A stretch of 64,000 nucleotides of DNA, taken from assembly GCA_963707575.1 (NCBI GenBank), contig OY970171.1, forward strand, positions 1,612,001-1,676,000, written 5' to 3'. Made by a program: the position numbers and the translations under genes. Below the pieces are notes generated by a model. It ran no database searches. It had not been told where the DNA came from and worked only from the letters and a program-made list of their open reading frames with translations. Source of the DNA: Gaiellasilicea sp963707575 (lineage in GTDB: Bacteria; Actinomycetota; Thermoleophilia; Gaiellales; Gaiellaceae). Shown here in pieces: positions 16,318 to 24,350 of the stretch (positions within the stretch are counted from its first letter, which is position 1; every line of letters begins with the position of its first letter).

Positions 16318-17360
16318 GCCGCAAGCTGCGCGTCGCCGTGATCGCGGGCGGGCGCTCGAGCGAGCACGAGATCTCGCTCGCCTCCGCGCGGTCGGTGCTG
16401 GAGGCGCTCGACCCCGAGCGCTACGAGGTGACGACCGTCGCGATCGAGCGCAGCGGTCGGTGGACGCTCGGCCCGGCCGAGGAGCCACGCGTGCTCGAGG
16501 AAGAAAGTGTTGTTCCAACACAAAGTCCGGTCGAGAGCCTCCCCGTCCTCGCCGACTCGGCGCCCGCGCAGGCGCTCGGAGCGGTGGACGTGGCGATCCC
16601 GATCCTGCACGGGCCATTCGGCGAGGACGGCACCGTGCAGGGTCTGCTCGAGCTCGCGGACATCCCCTACGTGGGGGCAGGCGTGGCCGCTTCGGCCCTC
16701 TGCATGGACAAGGACCTCTTCAAGGCCGTGCTGCGCGACCGCGGCATCCCGGTCGCGCGCAACGCGACGATCCGGCTCGGCGATTCGGTTCAGAACCCCT
16801 TCGGCTACCCGGTCTTCGTCAAGCCGGCGCGGCTCGGCTCGTCGGTGGGGATCTCGAAGGCGCACGACGAGGCCGAGCTCGAGGCGGCCGTGGCGCTCGC
16901 CCGGCGCCACGACGAGAAGGTGCTCGTGGAGGAGTTCGTGGCCGGAACGGAGGTCGAGTGCGGCGTGCTCGGCAACCTGCGCCCTCCTCCGATCGCCTCC
17001 GTCGTGGGAGAGATCGTCCCGCACGCCGAGTGGTACGACTACGCCGCGAAGTACGACGAGGGCGGCTCGGACATCGTTGTCCCCGCGCGCATCCCCGACG
17101 AGACTGCCGCGCGCGTGCAGGAGCTCGCCGTCGATTCGTTCATCGCCACCGAGTGCGAGGGAATGGCGCGCGTCGACTTCTTCGTGCGCGAGGACGGTGA
17201 GGTGGTCGTCAACGAGCTGAACACGATCCCGGGCTTCACCCCGACGAGCGTCTACGCGCGCCTGTTCGCGGCCGCGGGGATCCCGTACGCACAGCTGCTC
17301 GACCGGCTGATCGAGCTCGCGCTCGAGCGGCACGAGCGCCGCAGCAATCTCGAGTACTGA
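16314..17360 (+). CDS. ddl: D-alanine--D-alanine ligase
   Basis: The enzyme forms the D-Ala-D-Ala dipeptide for peptidoglycan stems using ATP. The product has 348 residues and an ATP-grasp fold: N-terminal VIAGGRSSEHEISLAS, the HGPFGEDGTVQG loop, the ATP-binding segment KPARLGSSVGISK, and the Mg-binding end RVDFFVREDGEVVVNELNTIPG. The Tyr in WYDYAAKY is in the usual omega-loop position, consistent with a D-Ala rather than D-Lac ligase; that is a family-based inference. The GTG overlaps the pknB stop, so ligase production is coupled to the PASTA kinase. It is the last gene of the cluster, followed by repeat A copy 1. Confidence 0.94.
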   Translation: MSRKLRVAVIAGGRSSEHEISLASARSVLEALDPERYEVTTVAIERSGRWTLGPAEEPRVLEEESVVPTQSPVESLPVLADSAPAQALGAVDVAIPILHGPFGEDGTVQGLLELADIPYVGAGVAASALCMDKDLFKAVLRDRGIPVARNATIRLGDSVQNPFGYPVFVKPARLGSSVGISKAHDEAELEAAVALARRHDEKVLVEEFVAGTEVECGVLGNLRPPPIASVVGEIVPHAEWYDYAAKYDEGGSDIVVPARIPDETAARVQELAVDSFIATECEGMARVDFFVREDGEVVVNELNTIPGFTPTSVYARLFAAAGIPYAQLLDRLIELALERHERRSNLEY

Positions 17361-17361
17361 T

Positions 17362-17430
17362 CTAGCCCGCAGCGAGCACGGGCAAAGCCCGCACTCGCGC
17401 GAAGATCCCTAAAGGGGCCGCTCCGCGGCC
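17362..17430 (+). repeat. Repeat A, copy 1 (short form)
   Basis: This is an intergenic element between convergent ddl and a kinase gene. It shares CTAGCCCGCAGCGAGC, a GCGAAGATCCCT-type core and a GGCCGC/GCGGCC hairpin with copies at 20923-21026 and 21489-21598. It lacks the roughly 40-nt middle hairpin module present in those copies, so it looks like an internal deletion variant. Confidence 0.75.
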
Positions 17431-17446
17431 CAAAAGCTCCGCTCGA

Positions 17447-18883
17447 CTAACTTGCTGTCACTTCGTTGACGTGGCCGCTGCCGATCAGCTCGGTGATCCA
17501 GACGACGTAGTAGCGCGCCTCTGTCCGGTCGAGCTCCCAGGTCGTCTCCCCGTTCACGGCCTTGCTCTCGGCCACCGTCTCGAAGGGGCCGGACGGAGAC
17601 GACCCCGCCTGGATCTCGGCTGAGAAGCCCGGCGTGTCGGAGGTGAGCACAAGCCGTTCGAGCGCGCGCGGCTCGCCGGCGTCGAGCACCACACCGACGC
17701 CCGACTTGAAGGCGCTCAGCTGGGAGTTGTAGGTCTGGGTCCGCCAGAAGGTGGCCGGGTCGCCGTCGGTCGCGAGACCGGCCTCGTCGTCATGCTCCCC
17801 GTCGCCGCCGTCCGGGTCGTAGGCGGCGACCCCTTGCAGGGCGACTTCGGTGTTCCCACTAGGTGCCGCCGTCCCCGAGCCGTTGGGGTCGTCACGCAGG
17901 AGGGCGAAGGCTGTGGCCGCCGCGGCCAGCAACGCCAGCAGCACGAGCGCGAGCAGCACTGGTGTCCGGCGGGAACGGGCCGCTCCACGCCGCGGGCGCT
18001 TCTCCTTGGCGGCAGGCGGGCGCACGATCATCGTCGCGTCGCCGTCTGGGCGACCGTCCAGCTCGGCAAGGCAGGCCTGCAGCTCGGCCACGACCTCGTC
18101 CATCGATGCCGGCCGGTCGGCGGGCTCCTTCGCCATGCAGCGCTCGATCAGCGCCGCGAGCCGGAGCGGGCAGTCGGTGCGACGCTCGAGCAGGCTCGGC
18201 ACTGGTTCGTTCACGTGCTTCATCGCCACGGTGAGGAAGTTGTCGCCCCCATAGGGCACCTCGCCGGCCAGGAGCTCGTAGAGGACGACGCCGAAGGAGT
18301 AGACGTCGGTCTGCGCGTCGACCCGCTCGCCGCGCGCCTGCTCGGGGGCGATGTAGTGGCTCGTGCCGAGCACGGTGCCGGTCTCGGTGTGGCCCACGGC
18401 GTCCAGCGAGCGCGCGATCCCGAAGTCGGTCACCTGCGCGCGGCCGTCGCCGTTCAGGAGCACGTTCTGCGGCTTGACGTCCCGATGGACGAGCCCCTGC
18501 TGATGAGCGAACGCCAGCGCCCGGCCGATCTCGAGTCCGAGCTCCAGCGCTCGCCGGACGGGCATCGGCCCGCCACGGTCGACGAGCTCCTTCAGCGTCT
18601 CGCCGTCGACGAACTCGAAGACGATGAACTGGCGGCCGTCCTCCTCGCCCCGGTCGATCACGGTGACGATGCCGGGATGGGAGAGCCGCGCTGCCGCGCG
18701 TGCCTCGCGGCGGAAGCGCTCGACATAGTCGCCGTCCTCGCTGAAGTGCTCGTGCAGGATCTTCAAGGCGACGTCGCGCTCCAGCAGCGTGTCGCGTGCG
18801 CAGTACACGCTCGACATGCCGCCAGTGCCTACGACCTGCTTGAGCTCGTACCGGTCCGCAATCAGCTGGCCCACCGTCACCAC
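17447..18883 (-). CDS. Receptor Ser/Thr kinase with discoidin-like extracellular domain
   Basis: The product has 478 residues. The kinase domain (about 12-270) contains VGTGGMSSVYCARD, HRDVKPQNV (about 130) and VTDFGIARSL. A basic juxtamembrane stretch and a membrane helix (about 306-328) follow. The extracellular region (about 345-478; ATDGDPATFWRTQTYNS, then GVGVVLDAGEPRALERL) resembles F5/8 type C (discoidin, carbohydrate-binding) folds. It may sense a glycan or cell-surface polymer rather than muropeptides. GTG start codons occur at 18883, 18880 and 18874; the first is given. It is not linked by overlap to other genes. Confidence 0.88.
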   Translation of the reverse strand: MVTVGQLIADRYELKQVVGTGGMSSVYCARDTLLERDVALKILHEHFSEDGDYVERFRREARAAARLSHPGIVTVIDRGEEDGRQFIVFEFVDGETLKELVDRGGPMPVRRALELGLEIGRALAFAHQQGLVHRDVKPQNVLLNGDGRAQVTDFGIARSLDAVGHTETGTVLGTSHYIAPEQARGERVDAQTDVYSFGVVLYELLAGEVPYGGDNFLTVAMKHVNEPVPSLLERRTDCPLRLAALIERCMAKEPADRPASMDEVVAELQACLAELDGRPDGDATMIVRPPAAKEKRPRRGAARSRRTPVLLALVLLALLAAAATAFALLRDDPNGSGTAAPSGNTEVALQGVAAYDPDGGDGEHDDEAGLATDGDPATFWRTQTYNSQLSAFKSGVGVVLDAGEPRALERLVLTSDTPGFSAEIQAGSSPSGPFETVAESKAVNGETTWELDRTEARYYVVWITELIGSGHVNEVTAS

Positions 18884-18931
18884 GGTAGCGTTCCCATGCG
18901 TCTCGAAAACCGAACCGGAGCGGCCGTCGCG

Positions 18932-20257
18932 CTACGCCGCGAGCGAGGCGCCGAGCGCCTCTTCCCACACGACCAGCGCCTCGTCGAGCTCGGCGTCGGT
19001 GATCACGAGCGGACAGAGGACGCGGATGCAGTTCGAGTACACACCCGCCTTCAGGAGCAGCAGCCCGCGTTCGGTCGCGGCGTCGATCACGGCCTGGGCG
19101 AGCTCGGGCGCAGGCTCTTTCGTCGCGCGGTCGCGGACGAGCTCGATCGCGAGCATGGCGCCGAGGCCGCGGACGTCGCCGATCGCGTCGAAGCGCTCCT
19201 GCCAGGCGTGCATGCGGGTGCGCATCGTCGCGCCGATCTCGTCGGCGCGCTCGACGAGCCCCTCCTCGTCGATCACGTCGAGGACGGCCAGCGCCGCGGC
19301 CTGCGCGACCGGATTGCCGACGTAGGTGCCGCCGATCGCGCCGTCGTGGGCGGCATCGACGATCTCCGCCTTGCCGAGCACGCCCGAGAGCGGCAGCCCG
19401 GCGGCGATCGACTTGGCGACGGTGATCAGGTCGGGCTCGATCCCGTAGTGCTCGATCGCGAAGAAGCGCCCGGTGCGGGCGAAGCCGGTCTGCACCTCGT
19501 CCACGATCAGCACGATCCCGTGCTCGTCGCACAACGCGCGCAGGCCGGTCATGAACTCCTGGCCGGCGGGAATGAAGCCGCCCTCGCCCTGCTCGGGCTC
19601 GACGATGATCGCCGCCACCTGCTCGGCTGCGACCTGCGTCACGAAGAGGTTGCGCAGCGCCGCGAGCGCCGTCTTCGCGTCCGGCCCGCGATAGTCGTTC
19701 GGGAAGGGCGCCCGGTAGACCTCGGGCGCGAGCGGGCCCATGCCGAGCTTGTACGGATGCGGCTTCGAGGTCAGGGTCATCGAGAGCAGCGTCCGCCCGT
19801 GGAAGGCGCCGTCGAACGCGATCACGGCCGGGCGGCCCGTGGCGAGTCGCGCGAGCTTGACCGCGTTCTCGACCGCCTCGGTGCCCGCGTTGAAGAACGC
19901 AGCCTTGGCAGGCCCGCGGAAGGGCGCGCGCTCGAGCAGCCGCTCGGCGAGCGTGACGTAGACCTCGTAGGGGACGACGGTGAAGTCCGTGTGAGTGAAC
20001 CGCGCCGCCTGCTCCTGCACCGCCTCCACGACGCGGGGGTGCGCATGACCGACGTTCAGGCAGCCGACGCCACCCGTGAAGTCGATGAAGACGTTGCCGT
20101 CGACATCGGTGATCGTCGCCCCGCGACCCTCCTGCGCGACCACCGGCAGCACGATCGACTTCGCGTTCGCGACCGCGCGCTCCTTGCGCTCCAGGATCGC
20201 CTGGGAGCGGGGGCCCGGAACCGCCGTGTGCAGCTCGATCGTCCTTGTCGTCGCCAT
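18932..20257 (-). CDS. gabT: 4-aminobutyrate aminotransferase (class III PLP aminotransferase)
   Basis: The product has 441 residues. It shows the family signatures FTGGVGCLNVGHAHPRV, FFNAGTEAVENAVKLAR, IIVEPEQGEGGF, IVDEVQTGFARTG and the PLP Lys in TVAKSIAAGLPLSGV (about 282). It transfers the GABA amino group to 2-oxoglutarate, giving succinate semialdehyde; 5-aminovalerate or related omega-amines are possible substrates. The ATG is preceded by TAGTCT at exactly 6 nt, suggesting a leaderless transcript. It is divergent from pdxH, which makes its cofactor PLP; the 37-bp intergenic region may coordinate the two. Confidence 0.92.
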   Translation of the reverse strand: MATTRTIELHTAVPGPRSQAILERKERAVANAKSIVLPVVAQEGRGATITDVDGNVFIDFTGGVGCLNVGHAHPRVVEAVQEQAARFTHTDFTVVPYEVYVTLAERLLERAPFRGPAKAAFFNAGTEAVENAVKLARLATGRPAVIAFDGAFHGRTLLSMTLTSKPHPYKLGMGPLAPEVYRAPFPNDYRGPDAKTALAALRNLFVTQVAAEQVAAIIVEPEQGEGGFIPAGQEFMTGLRALCDEHGIVLIVDEVQTGFARTGRFFAIEHYGIEPDLITVAKSIAAGLPLSGVLGKAEIVDAAHDGAIGGTYVGNPVAQAAALAVLDVIDEEGLVERADEIGATMRTRMHAWQERFDAIGDVRGLGAMLAIELVRDRATKEPAPELAQAVIDAATERGLLLLKAGVYSNCIRVLCPLVITDAELDEALVVWEEALGASLAA

Positions 20258-20263
20258 GGGTTC

Positions 20264-20269
20264 AGACTA
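20264..20269 (-). promoter_or_regulatory. -10-like hexamer, leaderless gabT transcript
   Basis: TAGTCT reads toward gabT and lies exactly 6 nt before its ATG, the same spacing as at ten other genes in this window. Confidence 0.45.
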
Positions 20270-20294
20270 GCGCAGTGCCTCGACGACTGCATAT

Positions 20295-20900
20295 ATGAAT
20301 ACTGACCATTCATTCGAGCTCGCGCTCGATCCCGATCCGTTGGCTCAGTTCCACGTCTGGTTCGCCGACGCACGAGCCGCGCTCGAGCAGCCCGACGCCG
20401 TCGCGCTCGCCACGGCGACCCCGGACGGGCGCCCTTCGGTGCGAATGGTGCTGCTCAAGCGCGCCGACGAGCAGGGCTTCGGCTTCCACACGAACCTCCA
20501 GAGCCGCAAGGGCGTGGAGCTCGCCGCGAACCCCCGGGCGGCGCTGCTCTTCCACTGGCAGCCGCTCGGGCGCCAGGTGCGGATCGAGGGAGCCGTCGAG
20601 GCGGCGCCCGCGCAGGAGTCGGAGGAGTACTTCCGGACGCGGCCGCTCCCGAGCCGACTCGCCGCCTGGGCGTCGCCGCAGAGCCGGCCGCTCGCCGACC
20701 GCGCCGAGCTCGAGCGACGCTACGCCGAAGCGACTGCCCGGTTCGACGGCGACGACGTCCCGCTCCCGCCTCACTGGGGCGGCTTCCGGGTCGTCCCCGA
20801 CGCGTACGAGTTCTGGCAGCACGGGGAGCACCGCCTGCACGACCGCCTGCGCTACGAGCGCGCCGAGGCCGGCTGGCTCCGCGAACGGCTCGCCCCGTAA
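20295..20900 (+). CDS. pdxH: Pyridoxamine 5'-phosphate oxidase
   Basis: This FMN enzyme oxidises pyridoxamine/pyridoxine 5'-phosphate to PLP. The product has 201 residues. It contains VRMVLLKRADEQGFGFHTN, SRKGVELAANPRAALLFHW, QVRIEGAVE, ASPQSRPLADR and the C-terminal PDAYEFWQHGEHRLHDRLRY, in which the FWQ...RLHDR segment forms the PLP/FMN pocket. The short AT-rich stretch around 20290 may carry its promoter. It is divergent from PLP-dependent GabT and convergent with the CBS gene, with repeat A copy 2 between them. Confidence 0.93.
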   Translation: MNTDHSFELALDPDPLAQFHVWFADARAALEQPDAVALATATPDGRPSVRMVLLKRADEQGFGFHTNLQSRKGVELAANPRAALLFHWQPLGRQVRIEGAVEAAPAQESEEYFRTRPLPSRLAAWASPQSRPLADRAELERRYAEATARFDGDDVPLPPHWGGFRVVPDAYEFWQHGEHRLHDRLRYERAEAGWLRERLAP

Positions 20901-20922
20901 GCGCTGATGTGATCGCGTGGTA

Positions 20923-21026
20923 GGCCGCGAAGCGGCCCTTCAGGGGTCTTGCCGTGGCATGGCTTGCCCATGCCACGCAGCTGTTGACGTCGCGCGAGCG
21001 CGGGCTTTGCCCGTGCTCGCTGCTGG
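20923..21026 (-). repeat. Repeat A, copy 2 (full length)
   Basis: Read on the minus strand it starts just after the CBS-protein stop. It has a GCGAGC...GCTCGC hairpin, a middle hairpin GTGGCATGG-GCAAG-CCATGCCAC (20954-20976) and a GGCCGC-TTC-GCGGCC hairpin. The middle stem differs from copy 3 at several places but stays fully paired, with an identical loop. Confidence 0.8.
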
Positions 21027-21031
21027 CAAAC

Positions 21032-21460
21032 TCAACGCTTGAACAGCCCGCGGGCGGTCTTGTGTGCGGTCTCGTCGTGCGTCTGCCAGAGCCGCTCGAC
21101 GAGGCTCCCGAGCACGTCGCGAATGCCGATCATCCCCAGCAGGCGGCCGTCCTCGACGACGGGCAGGTGCCGGATCCGGCGCTCGCCCATCAGTGCGGCC
21201 GCGTCGGTGACGGAGACGTCCGGCGACACGGTCGTCACCTCGGTCGTCATCACGTCTTCGATCCGCACCTCGTCGAGCGGCGCGCCGTCGCCCGCGAGCC
21301 GGAGCACGTCGCGCTCGGTGAAGATCCCGACGAGGCTCCCGCCGGCGCAGACGGCGACCGAGCCGACGTCCTCCTCCAGCATGCGCAGAACGGCGAGCCG
21401 AACCGAGTCCCCGGGCTCGACGGTCACCAGCCGCACCCTCATCACGTCCGCGCTCGCCAC
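21032..21460 (-). CDS. Two-CBS-domain protein
   Basis: The product has 142 residues consisting of tandem CBS domains: VASADVMRVRLVTVEPGDSV with VCAGGSLVGIFTERDVLR, then VMTTEVTTVSPDVSV with VVEDGRLLGMIGIRDVL. CBS pairs bind adenine nucleotides (ATP, AMP, SAM, NAD) and act as energy or ligand sensors; no effector domain is attached, so a partner is needed. The GTG at 21460 fits the family N-terminus and has TACACT 7 nt upstream. The gene is bracketed by inverted copies of repeat A (20923-21026 and 21489-21598). Confidence 0.88.
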   Translation of the reverse strand: MASADVMRVRLVTVEPGDSVRLAVLRMLEEDVGSVAVCAGGSLVGIFTERDVLRLAGDGAPLDEVRIEDVMTTEVTTVSPDVSVTDAAALMGERRIRHLPVVEDGRLLGMIGIRDVLGSLVERLWQTHDETAHKTARGLFKR

Positions 21461-21488
21461 CGGCCAGAGTGTAACGAACCGCACGAAG

Positions 21489-21598
21489 CTAGCCCGCAGC
21501 GAGCGCGGGCGAAGCCCGCGCTCGCGCGACGTCAAGGGCTGCGTGGGCATGTGCAAGACATGCCCACGGCAAGATCCCTGAAGGGCCGCTTCGCGGCC
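21489..21598 (+). repeat. Repeat A, copy 3 (full length)
   Basis: This copy is in opposite orientation to copy 2. Hairpin 1: GCGAGCGCGGGC (21499-21510), loop GAA, GCCCGCGCTCGC (21514-21525), perfect. Hairpin 2: GTGGGCATGT (21543-21552), loop GCAAG, ACATGCCCAC (21558-21567), perfect. Hairpin 3: GGCCGC-TTC-GCGGCC near 21583-21598. It fills the gap between the CBS gene start and the end of the DUF4015 hydrolase gene. Confidence 0.8.
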
Positions 21599-21621
21599 AA
21601 AGGCGCGGCTCAGCGGGCGGA

Positions 21622-22803
21622 CTACCGAGGCGAAAGCGCCCCGGGGGTGTAGACACCCTCGGGGTTCCAGAGCAGGTACCCGCGTGCTCCCAGCTGCCGC
21701 GTCGCAGCGATCTGGTCCTGCACCTCGGCGAGTCCGTAGGTGCGCCCGTAGGAGAAGTCCTGCAGCCACGGGATCAGCTGGGCCTTGCTCCCGCGCAGCT
21801 CGCGGCGGAAGTGCGTGAGCGAGTAGGCGACCGTCTCGCCGGGCGCTCCGTTCGGGTCGTCCAGCCCGTACTCGCCCGACCCGTAGTGCGACGGATAGAC
21901 CATCGGGTACATCGCGTCGAGGTACTTCGCGAGCCGCTTCGGGACCTGGCCGATTCCGAGGTCGCGGGTCGCGGCGAGGCCGAAGACGTCAGCGGAGACC
22001 CGCACGCCGAGCGGCTTCAGCCGCTTCTTGGCGTAGTGGACGAACTGCGCGATCACCCAGCCGGGCGGGGTGGCCGTCTTGCCCGGGAAGACGGCGTTCT
22101 CGATGTCACCGTCGGTGGGGAAGCGCACATAGTCGAACTGGATCTCGTCGAAGCCCGACCGCGCGGCCACCTCGGCGATCGAGACGTTGTAGTCCCAGAC
22201 CTTCCGGTCGTAGGGGTTCGACCAGCCCAGGCCTGCGTCGTTGCGCCAGACGGAGCCGTCGGCATTCTTGATCGCACGATCGGGAGCGCCCTCGGACAGA
22301 CGCGGGTCCTCGAACACGACGACGCGGCCGATCAGGTAGACGCCCTTCGCGTGCGCCATCCTGGCGACCTGCCGCGGCCGGTAGTAGGGCCGCGCTGCGC
22401 TGACCCTCGTCGCGAGCGGCACGGCCGACGGTACGAACCCGATCTCGCCGTTCTCGTCCTTCACGTCGAGCTGGATCGTGTTCAGGCCCTCGGCGGTGAG
22501 CGCGAGGTACTCCTCCAGCTTGCCGTCGAGGGACGCGAGCGCCATCGTCACGTGGACGCCGCGGACTTCGTCCGGGAGCGCGCGCGGCTGGGGCGCCGCG
22601 GGCTTCGGCGTCGCCGTTTCCTCCGCGGCCGTGCCCGCCGGCGGACGGCCGCTGCCGGTGAACGCCTTCGCCCCGAGCCCGATGCTCGTGAGGGTCGCGA
22701 GCAGCACCGCGACGGCGACCTGGCGCCTGCGCCGGATTCGTCTCCGTGCGGCTGCCCGACGGGCGCGGAAGCGCTCGTGCGGTTCCAGTGGTTCGAACAG
22801 CAT
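21622..22803 (-). CDS. Putative glycoside hydrolase (DUF4015), membrane anchored or secreted
   Basis: The product has 393 residues. A basic N-terminus (RARRAAARRRIRRRRQ) precedes an uncleaved-type membrane segment (about 29-48), then a Pro/Ala linker, then a TIM-barrel-like DUF4015 domain: RGVHVTMALAS, NTIQLDVKDENGEIGF, IGRVVVFEDPRLSE, FDEIQFDYVRFPTDG and MYPMVYPSHY. The DEIQFDYVRFP segment holds acidic residues at the expected catalytic strand end. It acts outside the cell, probably on a polysaccharide; the substrate is unknown. ATG 22803 is used; a GTG two codons upstream is also possible. Confidence 0.82.
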   Translation of the reverse strand: MLFEPLEPHERFRARRAAARRRIRRRRQVAVAVLLATLTSIGLGAKAFTGSGRPPAGTAAEETATPKPAAPQPRALPDEVRGVHVTMALASLDGKLEEYLALTAEGLNTIQLDVKDENGEIGFVPSAVPLATRVSAARPYYRPRQVARMAHAKGVYLIGRVVVFEDPRLSEGAPDRAIKNADGSVWRNDAGLGWSNPYDRKVWDYNVSIAEVAARSGFDEIQFDYVRFPTDGDIENAVFPGKTATPPGWVIAQFVHYAKKRLKPLGVRVSADVFGLAATRDLGIGQVPKRLAKYLDAMYPMVYPSHYGSGEYGLDDPNGAPGETVAYSLTHFRRELRGSKAQLIPWLQDFSYGRTYGLAEVQDQIAATRQLGARGYLLWNPEGVYTPGALSPR

Positions 22804-22851
22804 CGACACGGGCCGGGGAACGGTATGCGGTCTTCCGCGTTTTCGCAAACG

Positions 22852-22857
22852 TAGAAT
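22852..22857 (+). promoter_or_regulatory. -10-like hexamer of dcd, leaderless spacing
   Basis: TAGAAT ends 6 nt before the dcd GTG at 22864, so the transcript would start at or next to the start codon. No Shine-Dalgarno sequence is present. Confidence 0.5.
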
Positions 22858-22863
22858 CGCCGG

Positions 22864-23427
22864 GTGGTCCTCTCGGACAGGACGATTCTGCGGCTTCTCG
22901 GCGAGGGTCGCATCGGCATCGACCCCTACGACGAGTCGCTGATGCAGCCGTCCAGCGTCGATGTGCGCGTCGACCGCTGGTTCCGTGTCTTCCGCAACTC
23001 CCGCTATCCGTTCATCAACGTGAAGGAGGCGCAGGAGGAGCTGACGGAGCTCGTGGAGATCGACGACGAGACACCCTTCATCCTCCATCCGGGCGAGTTC
23101 GTGCTCGGTTCGACGCTCGAGCGGGTGCGGCTGCCGGACGATCTCGTCGCGCGGCTCGAGGGCAAGAGCTCCCTCGGCCGCCTCGGGCTCCTGATCCACT
23201 CCACCGCCGGATTCATCGACCCCGGCTGGGACGGCCACGTCACCCTGGAGCTCTCGAACGTGGCCAATCTTCCGATCACGATCTACTTCGGGATGAAGAT
23301 CGGCCAGCTCTCGTTCGTGCAGCTGACCGAGCCGGCGGCCAAGCCGTACGGCTCCGGCGGGTTGGGGTCGAAGTACCAGGGGCAGAAGGGGCCGACACCG
23401 TCCCGCTACTGGAAGAACTTCGAATGA
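22864..23427 (+). CDS. dcd: dCTP deaminase (possibly bifunctional, dUMP-forming)
   Basis: The product has 187 residues. It matches the dUTPase-fold Dcd family: MVLSDRTILRLLGEGRIGIDP, QPSSVDVRVDRWFRVF, FVLGSTLERVRLPDDLVARLEGKSSLGRLGL, and STAGFIDPGWDGHVTLELSN with the catalytic Glu region. Actinobacterial Dcd enzymes of this length are known to deaminate dCTP and also hydrolyse the dUTP product to dUMP; that second activity is inferred here. Translation appears leaderless. Its stop overlaps the next ATG (ATGA), coupling it to the NAD(P)-binding protein. Confidence 0.93.
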   Translation: MVLSDRTILRLLGEGRIGIDPYDESLMQPSSVDVRVDRWFRVFRNSRYPFINVKEAQEELTELVEIDDETPFILHPGEFVLGSTLERVRLPDDLVARLEGKSSLGRLGLLIHSTAGFIDPGWDGHVTLELSNVANLPITIYFGMKIGQLSFVQLTEPAAKPYGSGGLGSKYQGQKGPTPSRYWKNFE

Positions 23428-24308
23428 TCCTGCTCACCGGCGGCACCGGCTTCGTCGGCTCGCGCATCGCTCACGCGCTTCGCGTCGAGGACCGCGCCGT
23501 GCGCGCGCTCGTCCGCGACGCGGCCAACGCGGGCCGTCTGGAGGCTTGGGGCTGCGAGACCGCCATCGGCGACATGACCGATGCGGCGAGCCTGCGCGCG
23601 GCGGTCGAGGGCTGCGACACGGTGATCCACCTCGTGGCGATCCTCCAGGGCAAGCCGAGCGAGTTCGAGGCGATCATGGTGCAGGGCACGCGCGACCTCA
23701 TCGCGGCCGCGAAGGAGGCAGGCGTGCGCCGGTTCGTGCTCATGTCCGCCCTGGGCTTCGACGACCGGACGAAGGACCTCGTGCCCTACTACAGCGCCAA
23801 GTGGCGGATGGAGCAGGACGTCGAGGCCTCCGGCCTCGAGCACGTGATCTTCCGTCCGAGCTTCATCTTCGGGCAGGAGGGCGGCGCGCTCCAGCAGTTC
23901 AAGAAGATCGCGAAGCTGGCGCCGGTGACCCCGATTCCCGGCCCGGGCACGCAGCGCATCCAGCCGATCTGGGTCGACGACGTCGCGGCCCATTTCACAG
24001 CCGCCGTGGACGAGCCCGAGGCGGCGAACAGGACCTTCGAGCTCGGCGGTCCCGACGCGGTCACCTGGAACGAGTTCTGGGAGCGGCTGAAGGATGCGCT
24101 GGGCAAGCACCGTCCTTCGGTGCACATCCCCTTCGCGCTGATGCGGGCGCAGGCCGTCGTCCTGGAGCTGCTGCCCAAGCCGCCCGTGACGCGCGACCAG
24201 CTGAAGATGCTGGCCGGCGACGACAACGTCGTCACGAGCCCCGCGGCACGCGACACGTTCGGCCTCCCGCTCGTCCCGCTCGACGAGCAGCTTCGGCGCG
24301 CTGTCTAG
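23424..24308 (+). CDS. NAD(P)H-binding protein of the NDUFA9/complex I-like SDR group
   Basis: The product has 294 residues and an atypical extended SDR fold: dinucleotide loop LLTGGTGFVGSRIA, then AIGDMTDAASL, VIHLVAILQG, RFVLMSALGFDD and YYSAKWRMEQDVEASGLEHVIFRPSFIFG. In the family, the YxxxK motif is catalytic; here YYSAKWRME keeps Tyr and Lys. Homologues are annotated as NADH dehydrogenase subunit-like or NmrA/epimerase proteins; the substrate is unknown. It overlaps dcd by four bases. A 10-bp perfect hairpin starts 18 bp after the stop. Confidence 0.8.
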   Translation: MILLTGGTGFVGSRIAHALRVEDRAVRALVRDAANAGRLEAWGCETAIGDMTDAASLRAAVEGCDTVIHLVAILQGKPSEFEAIMVQGTRDLIAAAKEAGVRRFVLMSALGFDDRTKDLVPYYSAKWRMEQDVEASGLEHVIFRPSFIFGQEGGALQQFKKIAKLAPVTPIPGPGTQRIQPIWVDDVAAHFTAAVDEPEAANRTFELGGPDAVTWNEFWERLKDALGKHRPSVHIPFALMRAQAVVLELLPKPPVTRDQLKMLAGDDNVVTSPAARDTFGLPLVPLDEQLRRAV

Positions 24309-24326
24309 TCGGCACGGGAAAAAGAA

Positions 24327-24350
24327 CGGGGGCCGCTTGCGCGGCCCCCG
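24327..24350 (-). terminator. Intrinsic terminator with U-tract on the minus strand
   Basis: CGGGGGCCGC (24327-24336), loop TTGC, GCGGCCCCCG (24341-24350) form a perfect 10-bp stem. Reading on the minus strand the hairpin is followed by TTCTTTTT. It probably ends the candidate small RNA and may also stop plus-strand transcription from the gene ending at 24308. Confidence 0.8.

Noticed and set aside
14326..16617. 763-codon open frame antisense to pknB and ddl, and similar long frames (616-2952, 6745-7653, 50455-51894, 53195-55750)
   Set aside because: High GC produces long antisense or out-of-frame open frames. Their translations are Arg/Ala/Asp-rich low-complexity strings with no domains, and each lies opposite or ahead of a well recognised gene.
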